Positions 12,954 to 24,844 are shown, numbered from the stretch's first letter. The stretch: 64,000 nt of DNA from Zygnema cylindricum (GCA_037447655.1 JBBHKE010001188.1:159261-223260), one strand, 5' to 3'. Numbers and translations are program-made. The notes: generated by a model not told the origin, from the sequence alone.

Positions 12954-14059
12954 TACTAAGCCACTAGGTAGCCACTAGGCTCTCGGTTCTCTATCGTATT
13001 ATCTACAAGAGTTATCTTAAAGAGGCAGCAAAGCAAATAAACAATTTCAACCAACCAATGAAAATTCCCAAAATAAGGCCAAAATGCACTTTCCCACTCC
13101 CAACCGAAATACAAGCAAAACAAACACAAACACTCCAAACCGTTCCGCTGCCCGTAGAAGGCGCGGCTGGATCTGGATGTCTCTCCACACAGACTTCACT
13201 CCACCACTTCCCAAAAAATAACAAAAGTTGGAGGGAAACCTTCCAGACTTGGCTTTGAGATGTGTGAATTAAAGAGCGTGGGCAGAAATACAACAAGAAA
13301 TAGTCTTAGTCTATTTAGCCTCTACAACTAGCTAGCAATAACAGAGAAAAAAGTGAGCAATCGGTGAGAGAGAGCAAGAGAGAAGCTTAGCCGCCAATAG
13401 AAAATTTAGCCTAAGTAGGAGCTACACTAGGCCTAAGCGAAACTAGCCTAAGTCTTGCCTACTTTACATGCATGAAACTAGTTAACATGTTGGCCAATAG
13501 GAGGACAACATCGTCAACGGTACGCCCAACGAAATCCACCGTCCGAAGGTAAAAACCCTCCCTAACTGCATTTTCTTGCAAACCTATATGGGTTCGCGAC
13601 TTAAATATATAAAATGTATCGAAGCGTTGCTTGGAAATCACGATTCGCCTCCAAACAATACTCCGCGTCCATACTCTAAAATCGCGTGCATACGCACAAA
13701 ACGAAGCATAACGCACGAATTACTCAAAATCAAAATACTTACGCACAAAATAAAAAGTATCGCAACTCACATATAAATTAATGAACCGACGCGAAATTCT
13801 GCACGTGCGAACGAAACAGCTAGACGTACGTGCATCAAATCGTGAGTGCATACATGAAATCGCGCGTGCATGCAAAAAAACGCTCGCGCGTGCCTAAAAT
13901 GTGCGTGTATACGCAATACTGCGCGAGCATGCAAAATACCGCGCGTGCTTGGAAAATACCGTGCATGCATACGAAATACCACACGTGCATGCAAAATACT
14001 GCGCGTCCATGCTAAATACCGCACGTGCGTGCGAAATACCGATACGATGCGGCATGACA
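12954..14059. repeat. Dispersed repeat X, copy 1 (uninterrupted)
   Basis: A 1.1-kb sequence beginning TACTAAGCCAC and ending GCATGACA, present again at 20,253-23,130. It lies between duplicated flanks D1 and D2. The 3' part is a 20-base minisatellite. This copy preserves the empty target sites of two hAT-type insertions found in copy 2. Similar short frames in both copies have no recognisable protein family. Confidence 0.8.
13830..14045. repeat. 20-bp minisatellite in X1
   Basis: About ten imperfect units of the form AAATACCGCGCGTGCATGC. They produce long open frames on both strands (repeating HAKYRAC or ARTRGILH), which are repeat artefacts. Confidence 0.85.
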
Positions 14060-14073
14060 GGTCTTGTGCATAA

Positions 14074-14246
14074 GACAGAAGCAAGCGAACATCCATCACA
14101 ACCAGCAAAGTCCTGCTCACAAACATATATACCAACAAAAATAAATATGAAAAGACAACAAATATATACACCATGAGAAGGTATAAAGGTGAAAATGACC
14201 CAAAGAGAGAAAGGGGAATAATACTACCCTAGAGTGAAGCGGACCG
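14074..14246. repeat. Flank duplication D2, split by solo LTR 2
   Basis: Second copy of D1. Solo LTR 2 inserted near its right end, and the remainder continues at 15,733-15,750. Confidence 0.8.
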
Positions 14247-15732
14247 TGTTGTTTTTGAAGATTTAGTTTCGTGCGTACGCGACGTTTCGTGCGTACGCGA
14301 CGTTTCATGCGTACGCAACATTTCGTGCGTACTTGACACGATTTTTAATGCGTAAGTACTCATCAAATTTAGTGTGGAGGTTCGAATGGATTACGGAATT
14401 TAATTGAAGTGACGCGAACAAACATTTTTAAAAGTACGGTTTGCGTAAGGAGAAATGGACGGCGGATCGCGAAGCGATCCGACGTTTAATATTCGAAGTG
14501 TGTGAAAATGTACGCATGGCGTACGAAACAAAATGTGACAAACGCATTTATTACAAAGGACGCGTTTGAGGTACGGAATTGTTTTCGGCTGTATGATAAA
14601 TTATTTCGGCAAGTGGACTTGAATTTGCTTCGCGACATTCGTGAGATATTTGACGACACGCGCAGATTTCAATTGGATTTTTATGACCACGCGGCGCGAC
14701 ATCGAGGGTGCCGATTAAGAGCGACGGACGGCGGATATAGGCCGCCGAGATTTTTTTTCCAGTAGTGGGGACGCGAAATCGCGTCAATCACACGATGTTT
14801 ATTTTGGACGTCCCGGATTGTTTTACGAAATTCGAGGAGTTTCGTTGATTGACTTAGATGACTCAGCATACGATTTTGTGAGATTGTGTGTACTTGAAAA
14901 TATTTGGAACAACATTTATTTGTCTTATTTGCATTAATAAATTAGTGTTGATTATGACTTTTAGATTTACGTGGTCAATTAGGGATTCGACAGTCTAATT
15001 GGTGTGTGTAAAATATCGTACTTGTAGACAAGTGTACGCTTACGATTGCTTGACTCTCAGGTGGACGCTTACGATTAGTTACTCTTACAAAGAAGGTTAT
15101 TATGCGTAAATAGGATTTAGTGACAGTTACGTAATTTACATTGGTTATTTTAACACTTAGTGATTCGTTGACAGCTCACAAGTGTATATATAGGAATGAG
15201 CTTTGTTAAGAATTATTCATCAATGCTTGTTAAGTGAAGTAGGGACCAAAGATGTAATATTTTAGGGTTGTCGATTAGGTTATGCACTGAGTGATATATT
15301 GATTATACTTCAATTATTCATTTATTATTTGGTTATACTTTTGTTTAAGTGTGATGCATTATTTTATTATTATTTATATATGTTATTTATATACTTGTTT
15401 GTTATGCATTATTTATGCATTTGTCCTAAGGTTTCTTGTGATTTTCATGTAACCCTAGATGTTATCCATGCGTCTGTGTGCGCATGCTGCTCCATCTGTG
15501 TACGGATTGTTAATGCATCTGTGTATGCATTTTGTTGCGTCTGTGTACGCATTGTTTTAGGGTCTGTTGTGATTTTCATCTTACCCTAATTGTTATTTGT
15601 TGCGTCTGTGAACGCATGTGTGTCATTTGGAGGATGCATTTCAATATGGTAGTTCATTGGCCTAGCTTTGCTAAGCTTTTTGTTTGATAGTTTGGGTGGC
15701 TTCTGCGGTCTATTTTAGACCAAAGAACAACA
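14247..15732 (+). mobile_element. Solo LTR 2 (1,486 bp, TSD GACCG)
   Basis: Starts TGTTGTTTTTGAAG and ends CCAAAGAACAACA. The target GACCG is duplicated exactly at 14,242-14,246 and 15,733-15,737. Its last 60 bases or so are nearly identical to solo LTR 1. A 22-base repeat of the form TGCGTCTGTGTACGCATTGT lies at about 15,465-15,620. No internal domain remains. Confidence 0.92.
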
Positions 15733-15759
15733 GACCGAATAATTCCCCCCCCTAAGCTC

Positions 15760-18460
15760 CTTAGCATGTGGAAGAGCTGGCCAACACAACCGGGAGCATG
15801 GAACAGCCATGGCGGAAGCAATAGTCAGCCAGTTCGAAAGATAATGGAGAAGCGAGGCACTCCATGTGGAACCATTGATCACCACCTGTAGATGTATACA
15901 CCCTCTGCAAACTCAACATCTACATAGTATCAATGTCAACCATAGGGAGAATGTGTGAAACGACATTGGTGTCGAAAGTATGTAAGAGATGACGAGAGTA
16001 GAGGAGAGGATCAGGCTCTTTGTAAATTTCGGGCAATGTTGGGTTGTCTTGAAGGATCCTTTATGGGAAAAGTGTCGCAATTTTCTTCTTTAAGGTCGAT
16101 ACTGAAAAATGTAGGATGGGCGGAAAAACCAAATGTGCCATAGAGGGCAACCATTTGTGGGCAGAGACAATGGGATGCAGATTAGGAGTCGCGGAAGATT
16201 AGAGGGACTGTAGGAGAAGGTTTGGTCATGTATATCTAACCCCCCACCAATTCGGAAAATAATATCTTGTCCCACTAAGCATTCTTAATCGTTTCATTTT
16301 GTGACCAATGCTCGAAAAGGAATTTCCACAGACTCACTCTCAGTTCCGTTTTGGAATCAAAAGAGAAGCGGGTCCTTGGTGATTCACAGCATCGGCTTTG
16401 TGGTACCAATTGAAGTGAGAAGCCGAGTAGCCGTGGCTTAAATCTTGTCCGCTATCAAACCAATCTTGAGCGCAAATCCAGATCTAAGGATCACAGGTTT
16501 GGCCCCGCTGTCCATGAGAGAGTGAGAAGGAGTAACACCATTAACGAAGAATGACATTTGAGAATTGACAAAGAAACTGATATGAGGGTCTAGGTCACGG
16601 TGCTCATCAGGTGTAACCGGCTAAATAACTGAAAGACTACAGCTCAACTGCAACGCACTCAAAGCGGCAGCTGCAGCAACTTTGTTAACTACGGGAGACG
16701 CTTTGGGAACCTCGTTGACAAGAGGAGATGTTTTAGCGTCATCTATCATGGTAGAAAGAATGCTTAGCCGTTCTTTGACTCGATGCACATCATGTATGGT
16801 GGTATCAAGAATGGTGAGAGCTTCAACCACAATGGAGGAAGGCGTGTTTAGTAGAGGAGAGAGAGATTTTTTCTCGAACGAAAGTGGAATTCGATAATTC
16901 TGTAATTTACCGTCTCGGTTGTGGTAAGACGAGCCTTTATCGAAATTAGCTGCCCTTGTTAAACGGTAGAATCCTAGAGGATTTAGTAGGCCAACGAAAG
17001 CATGTGGCCAACGATTCTCCTCGCCATCACCGTGAATTAGGGTTTCATTTCAGCAATGAATGCAGCATATTGCTCTTTCATTATGGCAGCCATCATGACT
17101 TACACCTTGGCCTTTTCCCTCTCTTGTTGAGAGATCTTAGGTGGAGTCACCTCTTTATCGGTCTTTGTAGGAGGAGTGACGGGATTTTCTAAAACGAGCA
17201 AGAATTCCTCCTTTGTGAATCTGATACTGATACGAGAAATTGAGGTTTTTAACGTGACAACGATGGACATAGTGTCCCTTCTGTTGGCAATACGTGACTT
17301 ATCTGGGCACATGCGGGCATCGTGCCTCGTGTTTCCACAACGGAAACACAATCTTTCTCCGAAATTAAATGGCGGGTTTCCCATGGTCGACGTCTTTGGA
17401 GGCCTATTGTTGGGCCATGGCTGCTTGGTGGAGAAAATGGGGAAGCGACTTTTTAACGATCATGAGCTTCCCACCAACATGAATGCATATCATATTCTAC
17501 CGCATATTGAGCGGCTTAAACAAATGTAAATTTCAAACCGTAAGTTTGAGTGAGATGACTTTGTATAAAACGTTTTGATTGATCTGGAAACTGTCTAACA
17601 AATTTTTGAACAGCTTTCGCATCAAAATTAGGTAAAGTAAAGCTTCTCACAAATTCTCTATGCGAGCACGTAAAACCATAGCGGTTTCACCTAGTTTACG
17701 CGTGAAATTCATCAATTCTTTCACCTGATCGGGGTTTTGCATCCGATACTTGGCTTATAAGAAATCAAACATAACAGAAAGTGGATACCGCAACGGAATT
17801 CTCATCCTTAGTCGTGTTGGGACAACAGCTCGAGCGGCCACGGCATATTGGCGAGGAATTTTTGGGACTGCGAATTAAGGACAATACCCAAAGCATCTAA
17901 GACCTCAAGAAAAGTGACATGGTATAGAATATCCACTTAACCTATGACCTCTTGTGTACCATCAAAAGGAAAGGAAAATTTTGTCATCGCAAGTATAGCA
18001 TCATACTTGCGGGAATAAAATGTAAGAGCCGACCGTCTCACGTATCGACCAAGAACAAGGAATGCTACACAAAGTTCAAATCGATCTTGATAACCAAATG
18101 CTAAGTCACACAGTTCGGTATCATAAAGCATACGAAAATGGGAAAAAACATGGTGTCTTTCATTCCCGAAAACCAAAATTGCATCTTCCCCATGCCCCCC
18201 TCTGAAGAGGAAGTCATGTCGTCAAAGGAAAAATGCGTTGGTGGTTCCAAATTTGGGCTAACCAGAAACTGAAATCTAGAGGATAAGAAAAAAATTCTTC
18301 TGAAAAGTCTCTTTCGGTTCTATCTAGGTATGACCTAGAGGAAACCAATGATAATGATGAGACTGTGGTCAATAGAGACCGCACTGACGGAGATCTAGGG
18401 GCCGCAACTGAAACTGGTGCGTCCATATACTCGGGGAAACTAGAAAGATCTAACTCCGGT
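15760..18460 (-). pseudogene. Decayed gypsy gag-protease
   Basis: Minus-strand relic of a retrotransposon gag and protease with many stops and frameshifts. Capsid-like sequence runs from about 18,430 to 17,600, including GRYVRRSALTFYSRKYDA and KELMNFTRKLGETAMVLRAR. A CCHC zinc knuckle, CFRCGNTRHDARMC (C-X2-C-X4-H-X4-C), lies at about 17,305-17,346. An aspartic-protease active site with DSGAKPVIL follows near 16,490-16,520. The order gag, zinc knuckle, protease is that of a gypsy element. No reverse transcriptase follows, because the sequence runs into duplication D2 and solo LTR 2. It is on the opposite strand from the pol relic at 500-3,260, so the two are not one copy. Confidence 0.85.
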
Positions 18461-18699
18461 GGACAAAAAATTGTCCCGCCGCAGGTAGATCCGAATTGAT
18501 AACGTAACTCATTCTAATCCGTGGGCATAAACGAAGAGAAAACCCTCGATTATGACTGGAAATTTCGGAACGACCTAACGGAGGTGCGTCAAATGATAAG
18601 CCAATCCACACAAAACAAATGAACACACGAAGTCTGTAGCAAGACCTGGTGGTCAAATCTAGCAAAAAGCCAAAATACCAAAACCTCTACCCTGCAAAC

Positions 18700-20250
18700 A
18701 ATGGGGCAAGGCCGAAGGGCCACATCTATAAATACAAATAGAGAACTATCCAGACACTTTCTGGTGCAGATCTACAGTGGCACATACGAAAAAGTGTCTA
18801 AACAGTGTTACCCGCGGCATAATCTATGAAAGAAAATCCAATCTAGGTGGTCATTGGGAAACCTTAAGGCCACTTACGGCCAGATAAATTGCAAGGAAAA
18901 CAAGAAAAATGCAAATGCTCAAAAAGAAAGGTTCGTAATAGAACCAATCCACATCAAACCTCTACACAAGTGTCCAAATTACAAAGGAACACTCTTGCAC
19001 CCGCAAAGCACACCAAACGTAAAAAAAAAAAATTATAAATGTGAAGGAGTAAGAATAAGTTTAATTGCAAATATGAAAAGCTAAATGAATATAAGGCTCA
19101 AAATGATAAGTAATCGGGTGATTATCAAAGGTGAGCCGCGACTGATCGTCACAGTCGGGCTTTGCATTGCGCCAAAGCGTGATTTCGCACCACACTCCGA
19201 ATAACCGTGCCCAAAACCACAACTCGACACCTATGCGATTAATATGCTGCTAGGGTATGCGTATGAGCGCTATGCCACGCTATACCCAACTATAAAGCAA
19301 TGATAAGTATATGTTATAATTCGTGCAACTGTAATATATTGAATAATTTTTTTTATTTTGCTAGGTTTTCTAAATAATTAAATTTGGAACGAGAAAAAGA
19401 AAGAGAATATCAAATCCACCACAAACCAAACATCAACTAGCTACCAAATGAATTTGCAACAAAAGTAAAGAAGATAAAGAATATGAAGAAAACTTCAACG
19501 AAAAACACAAAATACGGTAGGATTAGGCAAAGAAGGTCTCCCAAACCCTAATTCGACGCTGTAATTATAGAGAATCTGCGACCAAGGGATGGTAATATGC
19601 TGACTTAGTGTTAATAATTCCAAAAAAAAAACCCTAAATTAGTACAAACCCCAAATCTGCGGCCCAAACCCTAAATCTGCAGGCAAACCCTAATTCTGCA
19701 GATTAACCCTAAAATCTGACTCAAATTCAGACCTAAATCTGCAGCCCAGAAAAAGAGTGGTAACAAGATAGGAGACAAAGATTGGAAGCAAGAAAGAAGA
19801 AAACAAAAAACAAAAACAAAATGTGTTTTTTTTTTTATAAAATAAGATTTATAAATTTAATTATTTTTATAATTTTTTTTTCCAAAGCAAAAGTGAAAGC
19901 GAAAGCAAAAATGGAGAGAAAATAAGAGGAAAACTCGTAGAAAGATAAAGCGGGATCAAAAGGAAAAAACCAAATCAAAAATAGGTGGAAGAAAATTTAG
20001 AAATGAAAAGATGGATTTTATATTGAAAATAATGTATTTTTATATTTTTTTTCCTTTAGATTTTTGTTCTCACACCAAACTGAGAAGCAAAACAGAAAAT
20101 GAAAGGTAAATTGGAAAGAAAATAGAAATACCAAACCAAGAAACAAAACTGAAAATGAAATGTCATATATTTTTTTATAAATTAAAATTTATATTTTAAA
20201 AAAAAAAAAAAAAAAAAAATAGACTTTTTAGAAAAGTTCTTTTGGACAAG
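18700..20250. other. AT-rich spacer with short degenerate repeats
   Basis: Contains A-rich and T-rich runs, including about 23 A near 20,198-20,219. A small cluster of CCTAAATCTGCAG-like units lies at about 19,620-19,745. The AAACCCTAA core there looks telomere-like but is not tandem. No gene or transposon end was recognised. The 5' leader of the minus-strand gypsy element may lie at its left edge. Confidence 0.5.
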
Positions 20251-21124
20251 AATACTAAGCCACGAGGTAGCCACTAGGCTCTCGGGTCTTTATTGTATTC
20301 TCTACAAGAGTTATCTCAAAGAGGCAGCAAAGCAAATAAACAATTTCAACCAAACAAGGAAAATTCCCAAAATAAGGCCAAAATGCACTTTCCCACTCCC
20401 AACCGAAATACAAGCAAAACAAACACAAACACTCCAAACCGTTCCGCTGCCCGTAGAAGGCGCGGCTGGATCTGGATGCCTCTCCACACGAACTTTACCC
20501 CACCACTTCCCAAAAAATAACAGAAGTTGGAGGGAATTTCGGACTTGGCTTTGAGCCGTGTGGATTAAAGAGCGTGGGTAGAAGTACAACAAGGAATAGT
20601 CTTAGTCTATCTAGCCTCTACAACTAGCTAGCAATAAGAGAGAAAAACGTGAGCAATCGGTGATAGAGAGCAAGAGAAAATTTAGCCTAAGTAAGAGCTA
20701 CACTAGGCCTAAGCGAAACTAGCCTACGTCTAGCCTACTTTACATGCATGAAACTAATTAACGTGTTGGCCAATAGGCGGACAACATCGTCTGTGGTACG
20801 CTCAACAAAATCCACCGTCCGAAAGTAAAAACCCTCCCTAACTACATGTACGCGCGAACCTACATGGGTTCGCGACTTAAATATATAAAATGTATCGAAG
20901 CGTCACCCGTAAATCACGATTCGCCTCCAAACGATACTCCGCGTCCATACTCCGAAATCGCTTGCATATGCACAAAACGAAGCATATTGCACGAATTACT
21001 CGAAATTGAAATACTTGCGCACGAAATGAAAGTATCGCACGAAATTAGTACGGTTCAACAAACATGCAAAAAAATGAACCGACGCGAAATTTCGCACGTG
21101 CGAACGAAACAGCTAGACGTGCGT

Positions 21125-22031
21125 CAGAGGTCGCAAAAAGCAAAAAAAATCATACCCGAAACCGACCGTTTTTTTTTTTTCAAAATCTGAGTAACGACGC
21201 CCGGCCGAGTTTTGTCACGCTCCAAAATTGTTAACCGTTAACCGACCGTCGTTTATGAAAAAAAAATTAACCGAATCTTGATTTTTCGCGACTAACCGTG
21301 CCAGTCCGTAACCGAAAAGGTACAAAATTAATCAATGTACGACGGAATAAGCCAATATTTACGATTTGTCGCGTTGCCTAAAAATTGTGAAATGAATAGT
21401 GTACTACACCGCCAATCGCTATTAGCGTTGTGTACGCTAATCCCGTCCCGCCTTTTTTTTTTTAATTCCCAAATAGAATTATCCACACTATTTTAAAAAA
21501 ACCCCTAATTCCTAATTAGAGTAATCGATTTCTTCCAAAATTTGCAAATTCCCAATTAGCGTAAACCACGCTAATTATTCGTATACGCTAAAGAAACTTC
21601 TACGCTAATAGCGATTGGCGGTGTACTGTGTCAGATTTGCGACGCTTTGTCGCGTTGCCTAAGATTTGCGAAATGAATAGTGTACTACCGTGTCAGATTT
21701 GCGCGCTTTGTCGCGTTCCCTTTGATTTGCGAAATAAATAGCTTACTACAGTACCGTGTCAGATTTGCGACGCTAATCATGATGTCATGTACTTCCACGA
21801 TGCCAAAGAGTACAAAGTACAAGAATGTTGGATTATATGGACAGTACAAAATTTTCATTTTTTTTGGTTTTTTGGTTGACCGACCGTAACTGACCGTTTT
21901 TTTTTCCTGGTGAATCAACCGACCGTAACCGCCCGACCCCCAAAATTTGGCAACCGAATCCGTTCCGGATCCGGCGCGGGGCGGTCGGTTAACGGTCGGT
22001 CACGGTTTCGGTTGACCGTTTGCGACCTCTG
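21125..22031. mobile_element. hAT-type non-autonomous element A
   Basis: A 907-bp element with terminal inverted repeats CAGAGGTCGCAAA...TTTGCGACCTCTG. It is flanked by a perfect 8-bp duplication ACGTGCGT (21,117-21,124 and 22,032-22,039). The 8-bp target size and C-A-G-A-G terminus are diagnostic of the hAT superfamily. Both subterminal regions hold clusters of GGTTAACGG-like motifs, as expected for transposase-binding repeats. A TA-MITE lies inside at 21,407-21,623. No transposase is encoded. X1 at about 13,823-13,833 shows the unoccupied site. Confidence 0.93.
21407..21623. mobile_element. TA-MITE M1 nested in hAT element A
   Basis: A 217-bp element with termini CACCGCCAATCGCTATTAGCG and its inverse, bounded by TA on both sides (21,405-21,406 and 21,624-21,625). 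Termini of this kind with TA duplication fit the Tc1/mariner (Stowaway-like) group. No coding capacity. Confidence 0.85.
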
Positions 22032-22034
22032 ACG

Positions 22035-22308
22035 TGCGTGCATCAAATCGTGAGTGCATGCATGAAATCGCGCGTGCATGCAAAAAATCGCGCGCGCGTG
22101 CCTTAAACCGTGCGTGCATGCGAAATACCGCGAGTGCATACAAAATACCTCGCGTCCGTGCAAAATACCGTGCGTGCATGCGAAATACCGCGCGTGCATG
22201 TATAATACCGCGCGTGCGTGCAAAATACCGTGCGTGCATGCGAAATACCGCGCGTGCTTGCAAAATACCGCGCGCGCGTGCAAAATACCGCGCGTGCGTG
22301 CGAAATAG
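22035..22308. repeat. 20-bp minisatellite in X2
   Basis: About 13 units of the AAATACCGCGCGTGCATGC type, the counterpart of 13,830-14,045. Open frames on both strands here are repeat artefacts. Confidence 0.85.
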
Positions 22309-23102
22309 TAGTGTTGAGTATCGGGTAAATTCATATCGCGATAATATCGATATTCGATATATTGAATATCGATCGAGAAGAATCCTCGATATATCGTACC
22401 GATACCAACATAAATCATCGCGATATATAGTATTTTTTAAATTTAATATTTTTATTTTTTTATATAATATGTTATTTTAGCGAAAAAAGTCAAATTGTCT
22501 AATACGCCACGTACGCCGTGATTTTCGTTCCGTGACTTAAAGGTAGACGCCGCAAAATGTAACCGACAAAAAAGTACTAATTCTATAATTCTAATGATTA
22601 CTTATTTGGGGTATGGCTACACGAGGAGGTCTCTGTAATAGTACGGACAACAAAATTTATGTATTACAGAGGCCTCGGGTACATCAAGTATCGTTTGTTA
22701 ATAAGTTTTACATACGTGTTCTGATATGCGTGGTTCCACGTAAGCTGACTATCAAATCTAAAAAATCATCAAATATCTGGAGACTGACCTTTTTCGTCTG
22801 GAAAATCGTACTTGCGTATGACGTACGTGTACTTCACAATTGTACCTCATCAATGTACCTCATAGATCTCCTTCAATCTGCTGACTCTCAGGAAAAAACC
22901 GTATATCTTTCCGGCAAAGATTTTACAATCACTTTGTCAGAAGTCACGTGACTTTGATAACCTGTGAGATTTTTTTTTTTTAAAGCTTCGATATATCGCG
23001 ATGATTTGAAATTCGATATATCGAAGCGACATATCGATTATCGGGTACCTGAAATTCGATATATATCGAATATTGGCAAACTGTCCTCGATACCCAACAC
23101 TA
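22309..23102. mobile_element. hAT-type MITE N1 nested in X2
   Basis: A 794-bp element with ends TAGTGTTGAGTATCGGG and CTCGATACCCAACACTA. The 8-bp flanks CGAAATAG (22,301-22,308) and CGAAATAC (23,103-23,110) differ at one base. X1 at about 14,031-14,038 preserves the intact site CGAAATAC. The interior is rich in GATATATCGAT-like palindromes near both ends. The related element N2 is at 57,110-58,004. Confidence 0.88.
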
Positions 23103-23384
23103 CGAAATACCGACACGATGCAGCATGACATGAATTCCATTTAGGATGGCTTTAATGTATATGTCATTATAACTTGTTTTGTTAATAAATTTATATTCTT
23201 GAGCTTCATCATTATTTTTTCATCTATAATTTATATTCGTACGCTTATTTTTATTTTTTTATTATTATTTGGTTTGTCATGATGTTGTTTTGGCATAAAC
23301 CTTATTTATTGATCATGGTTAGTATTTGTATGATAATTTTTTTATTTTTTTTTGTTCCCAGGTTTTTAAGCATTTTGTCAAGCA

Positions 23385-24038
23385 TTGTTTGATGTTGGTG
23401 TTTCGTACAACAAAAGTGTTGACATCGACCAACTACTCCCGTCTGTCAATAGCGTAAAACACTACATTATATCTTCTGCCAAATATATTCGTAGTTTGAT
23501 CATCCCAAAACTTAAACAAAATATTGATAACAATATTTTTGTCGCATTTACAACCGATATCTGGACCAAGACAATAAAAAGAACCTCATTCATGTCGGTA
23601 ACCTCTCATTTTATTGACAAAGAATTTAAACTTCATGCACGGACGCTTCAAGTCGATCATTTTCCGGAGGAAAAACATACCGAGAGCGATGACGAAAATG
23701 AGGTTCTTATTATCACCGACTAAAAAACGCTCGTTAACGACCAAATGAAACGTTATTTTGATTTAAAATTAACCAAAGACGAAAGATTGAACTTTAACAT
23801 ACTTGAATGGTGGAAAAAAAAATCAAATGTACGTGCGAAAGATGGAGGATTTCCTATTCTAACCGGTGATGCTAGATCTATTTTAGCTATTCCGGCTTCT
23901 AGCTCCATGTCCGAATGCAATTTTTCGGATGCCGTGAACACGATAACAAAGAAGAAGAGCTCATTAGCGGCTTCAATTGTTAGTGATATTTTGTGTGTTA
24001 GATCCAACCGAGAATATAAGAGTTACACGCAAAATTAG
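23385..24038 (+). pseudogene. hAT transposase fragment (C-terminal half)
   Basis: Two adjacent reading frames (23,385-23,723 and 23,745-24,038) encode pieces of a zinc-finger-BED/hAT transposase. The first contains FVAFTTDIWTKTI, matching the part of the catalytic core that carries the conserved D and W. The second is the hAT dimerisation domain, with NILEWWKKKS, LAIPASSSMSECNFSDA and KKKSSLAASIVSDILCVRSN. The region between core and dimerisation domain, and the N-terminal BED finger, are missing, so the gene is an internally deleted remnant. It lies close to the orphan hAT end at 25,048 but a matching left terminus was not found. Confidence 0.88.
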
Positions 24039-24321
24039 GAACAAATCTCTTGAAGGAGGTGATTGTCGAGGAAAAATAATATTCATAAAGGGAGATTGCA
24101 AAAAGACAAAATAGTAAAAAGAAGAGGTACACAAGCTGTTTTTTTGCAAAGGGAGATGTACCACTACACCACTCATTGTTATTAGTGTTAATAAGTCGCT
24201 ACTACTTGTAGCCAAAAATAACAAAATATAGTTAACAACATTATTTAAAGACGTGGACTATAACCTGCCATGTCTCCTTGCATTAAATAGTATTATTAAT
24301 CATACTTTTCCATTAACACTA

Positions 24322-24806
24322 CACCGCGAATCGTAAATAGCATATTAACGCTAATTCCGTCACCACGAATTTTGACCCAAAAACCTTAAAAATAATAAAT
24401 AACTATAAAATTATATTTATATTATTCAAGGTACTTTTTGAATCAGCGTTAACAACTCTAGTATAGTGCCGTTTTAAATAGTGTGGCTTACGATCGATGT
24501 CTGACAGTACAAAATTGTACCGTATTAACGAAAAAAGTACAAAAAATGATTTAATACATGCCGTTATGATGTAATTGCGTTTTCACAAACCGCGTAGTGC
24601 AAACGTCATAATGACGCGAAATTGTACGTTTGTCAAATTCTGTATGTGTACCTAAAAGATATTAAAAGCGGATAATTATCACGGACAGAAACCCAAATTA
24701 GAGTTACTGATAAACTAGAGTAAAACTTTTTTTTGAAAAAACGAAAAAATCTAAATTAGAATGGATAACATTAATTATTTATTCGCGATAATTACGATTC
24801 GCGGTG
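24322..24806. mobile_element. TA-MITE M2
   Basis: A 485-bp element with termini CACCGCGAATCGTAA and TTACGATTCGCGGTG, bounded by TA (24,320-24,321 and 24,807-24,808). It is adjacent to the orphan hAT end at 24,845-25,048. Confidence 0.85.
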
Positions 24807-24844
24807 TAATAAATGCTTAACGCTAATAACAACGACCGTTGTAA

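Larger units (their letters stand above)
20253..23130. repeat. Dispersed repeat X, copy 2 (two nested insertions)
   Basis: Matches X1 from TACTAAGCCAC to GCATGACA. It is enlarged by a hAT-type element at 21,125-22,031 and a second one at 22,309-23,102. Without these and one target copy of each, it measures about 1.16 kb against 1.1 kb for X1. The D1/D2 flanks of X1 are absent here. Confidence 0.85.

Noticed and set aside
12956-13296. 60-94 codon frames conserved between X1 and X2 (MECLCLFCLYF type)
   Set aside because: Conservation is explained by X being a DNA repeat. Frames are not longer than chance within a similar sequence and contain no known domain.
13767-14176. Long overlapping frames with repeated HAKYRAC or ARTRGILH wording (also at 21,915-22,480)
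   Set aside because: Produced by the 20-base minisatellite, open in several frames on both strands.
19620-19745. Telomere-like AAACCCTAA motifs
   Set aside because: Not tandem. They alternate with TCTGCAG wording, so not an interstitial telomere array.
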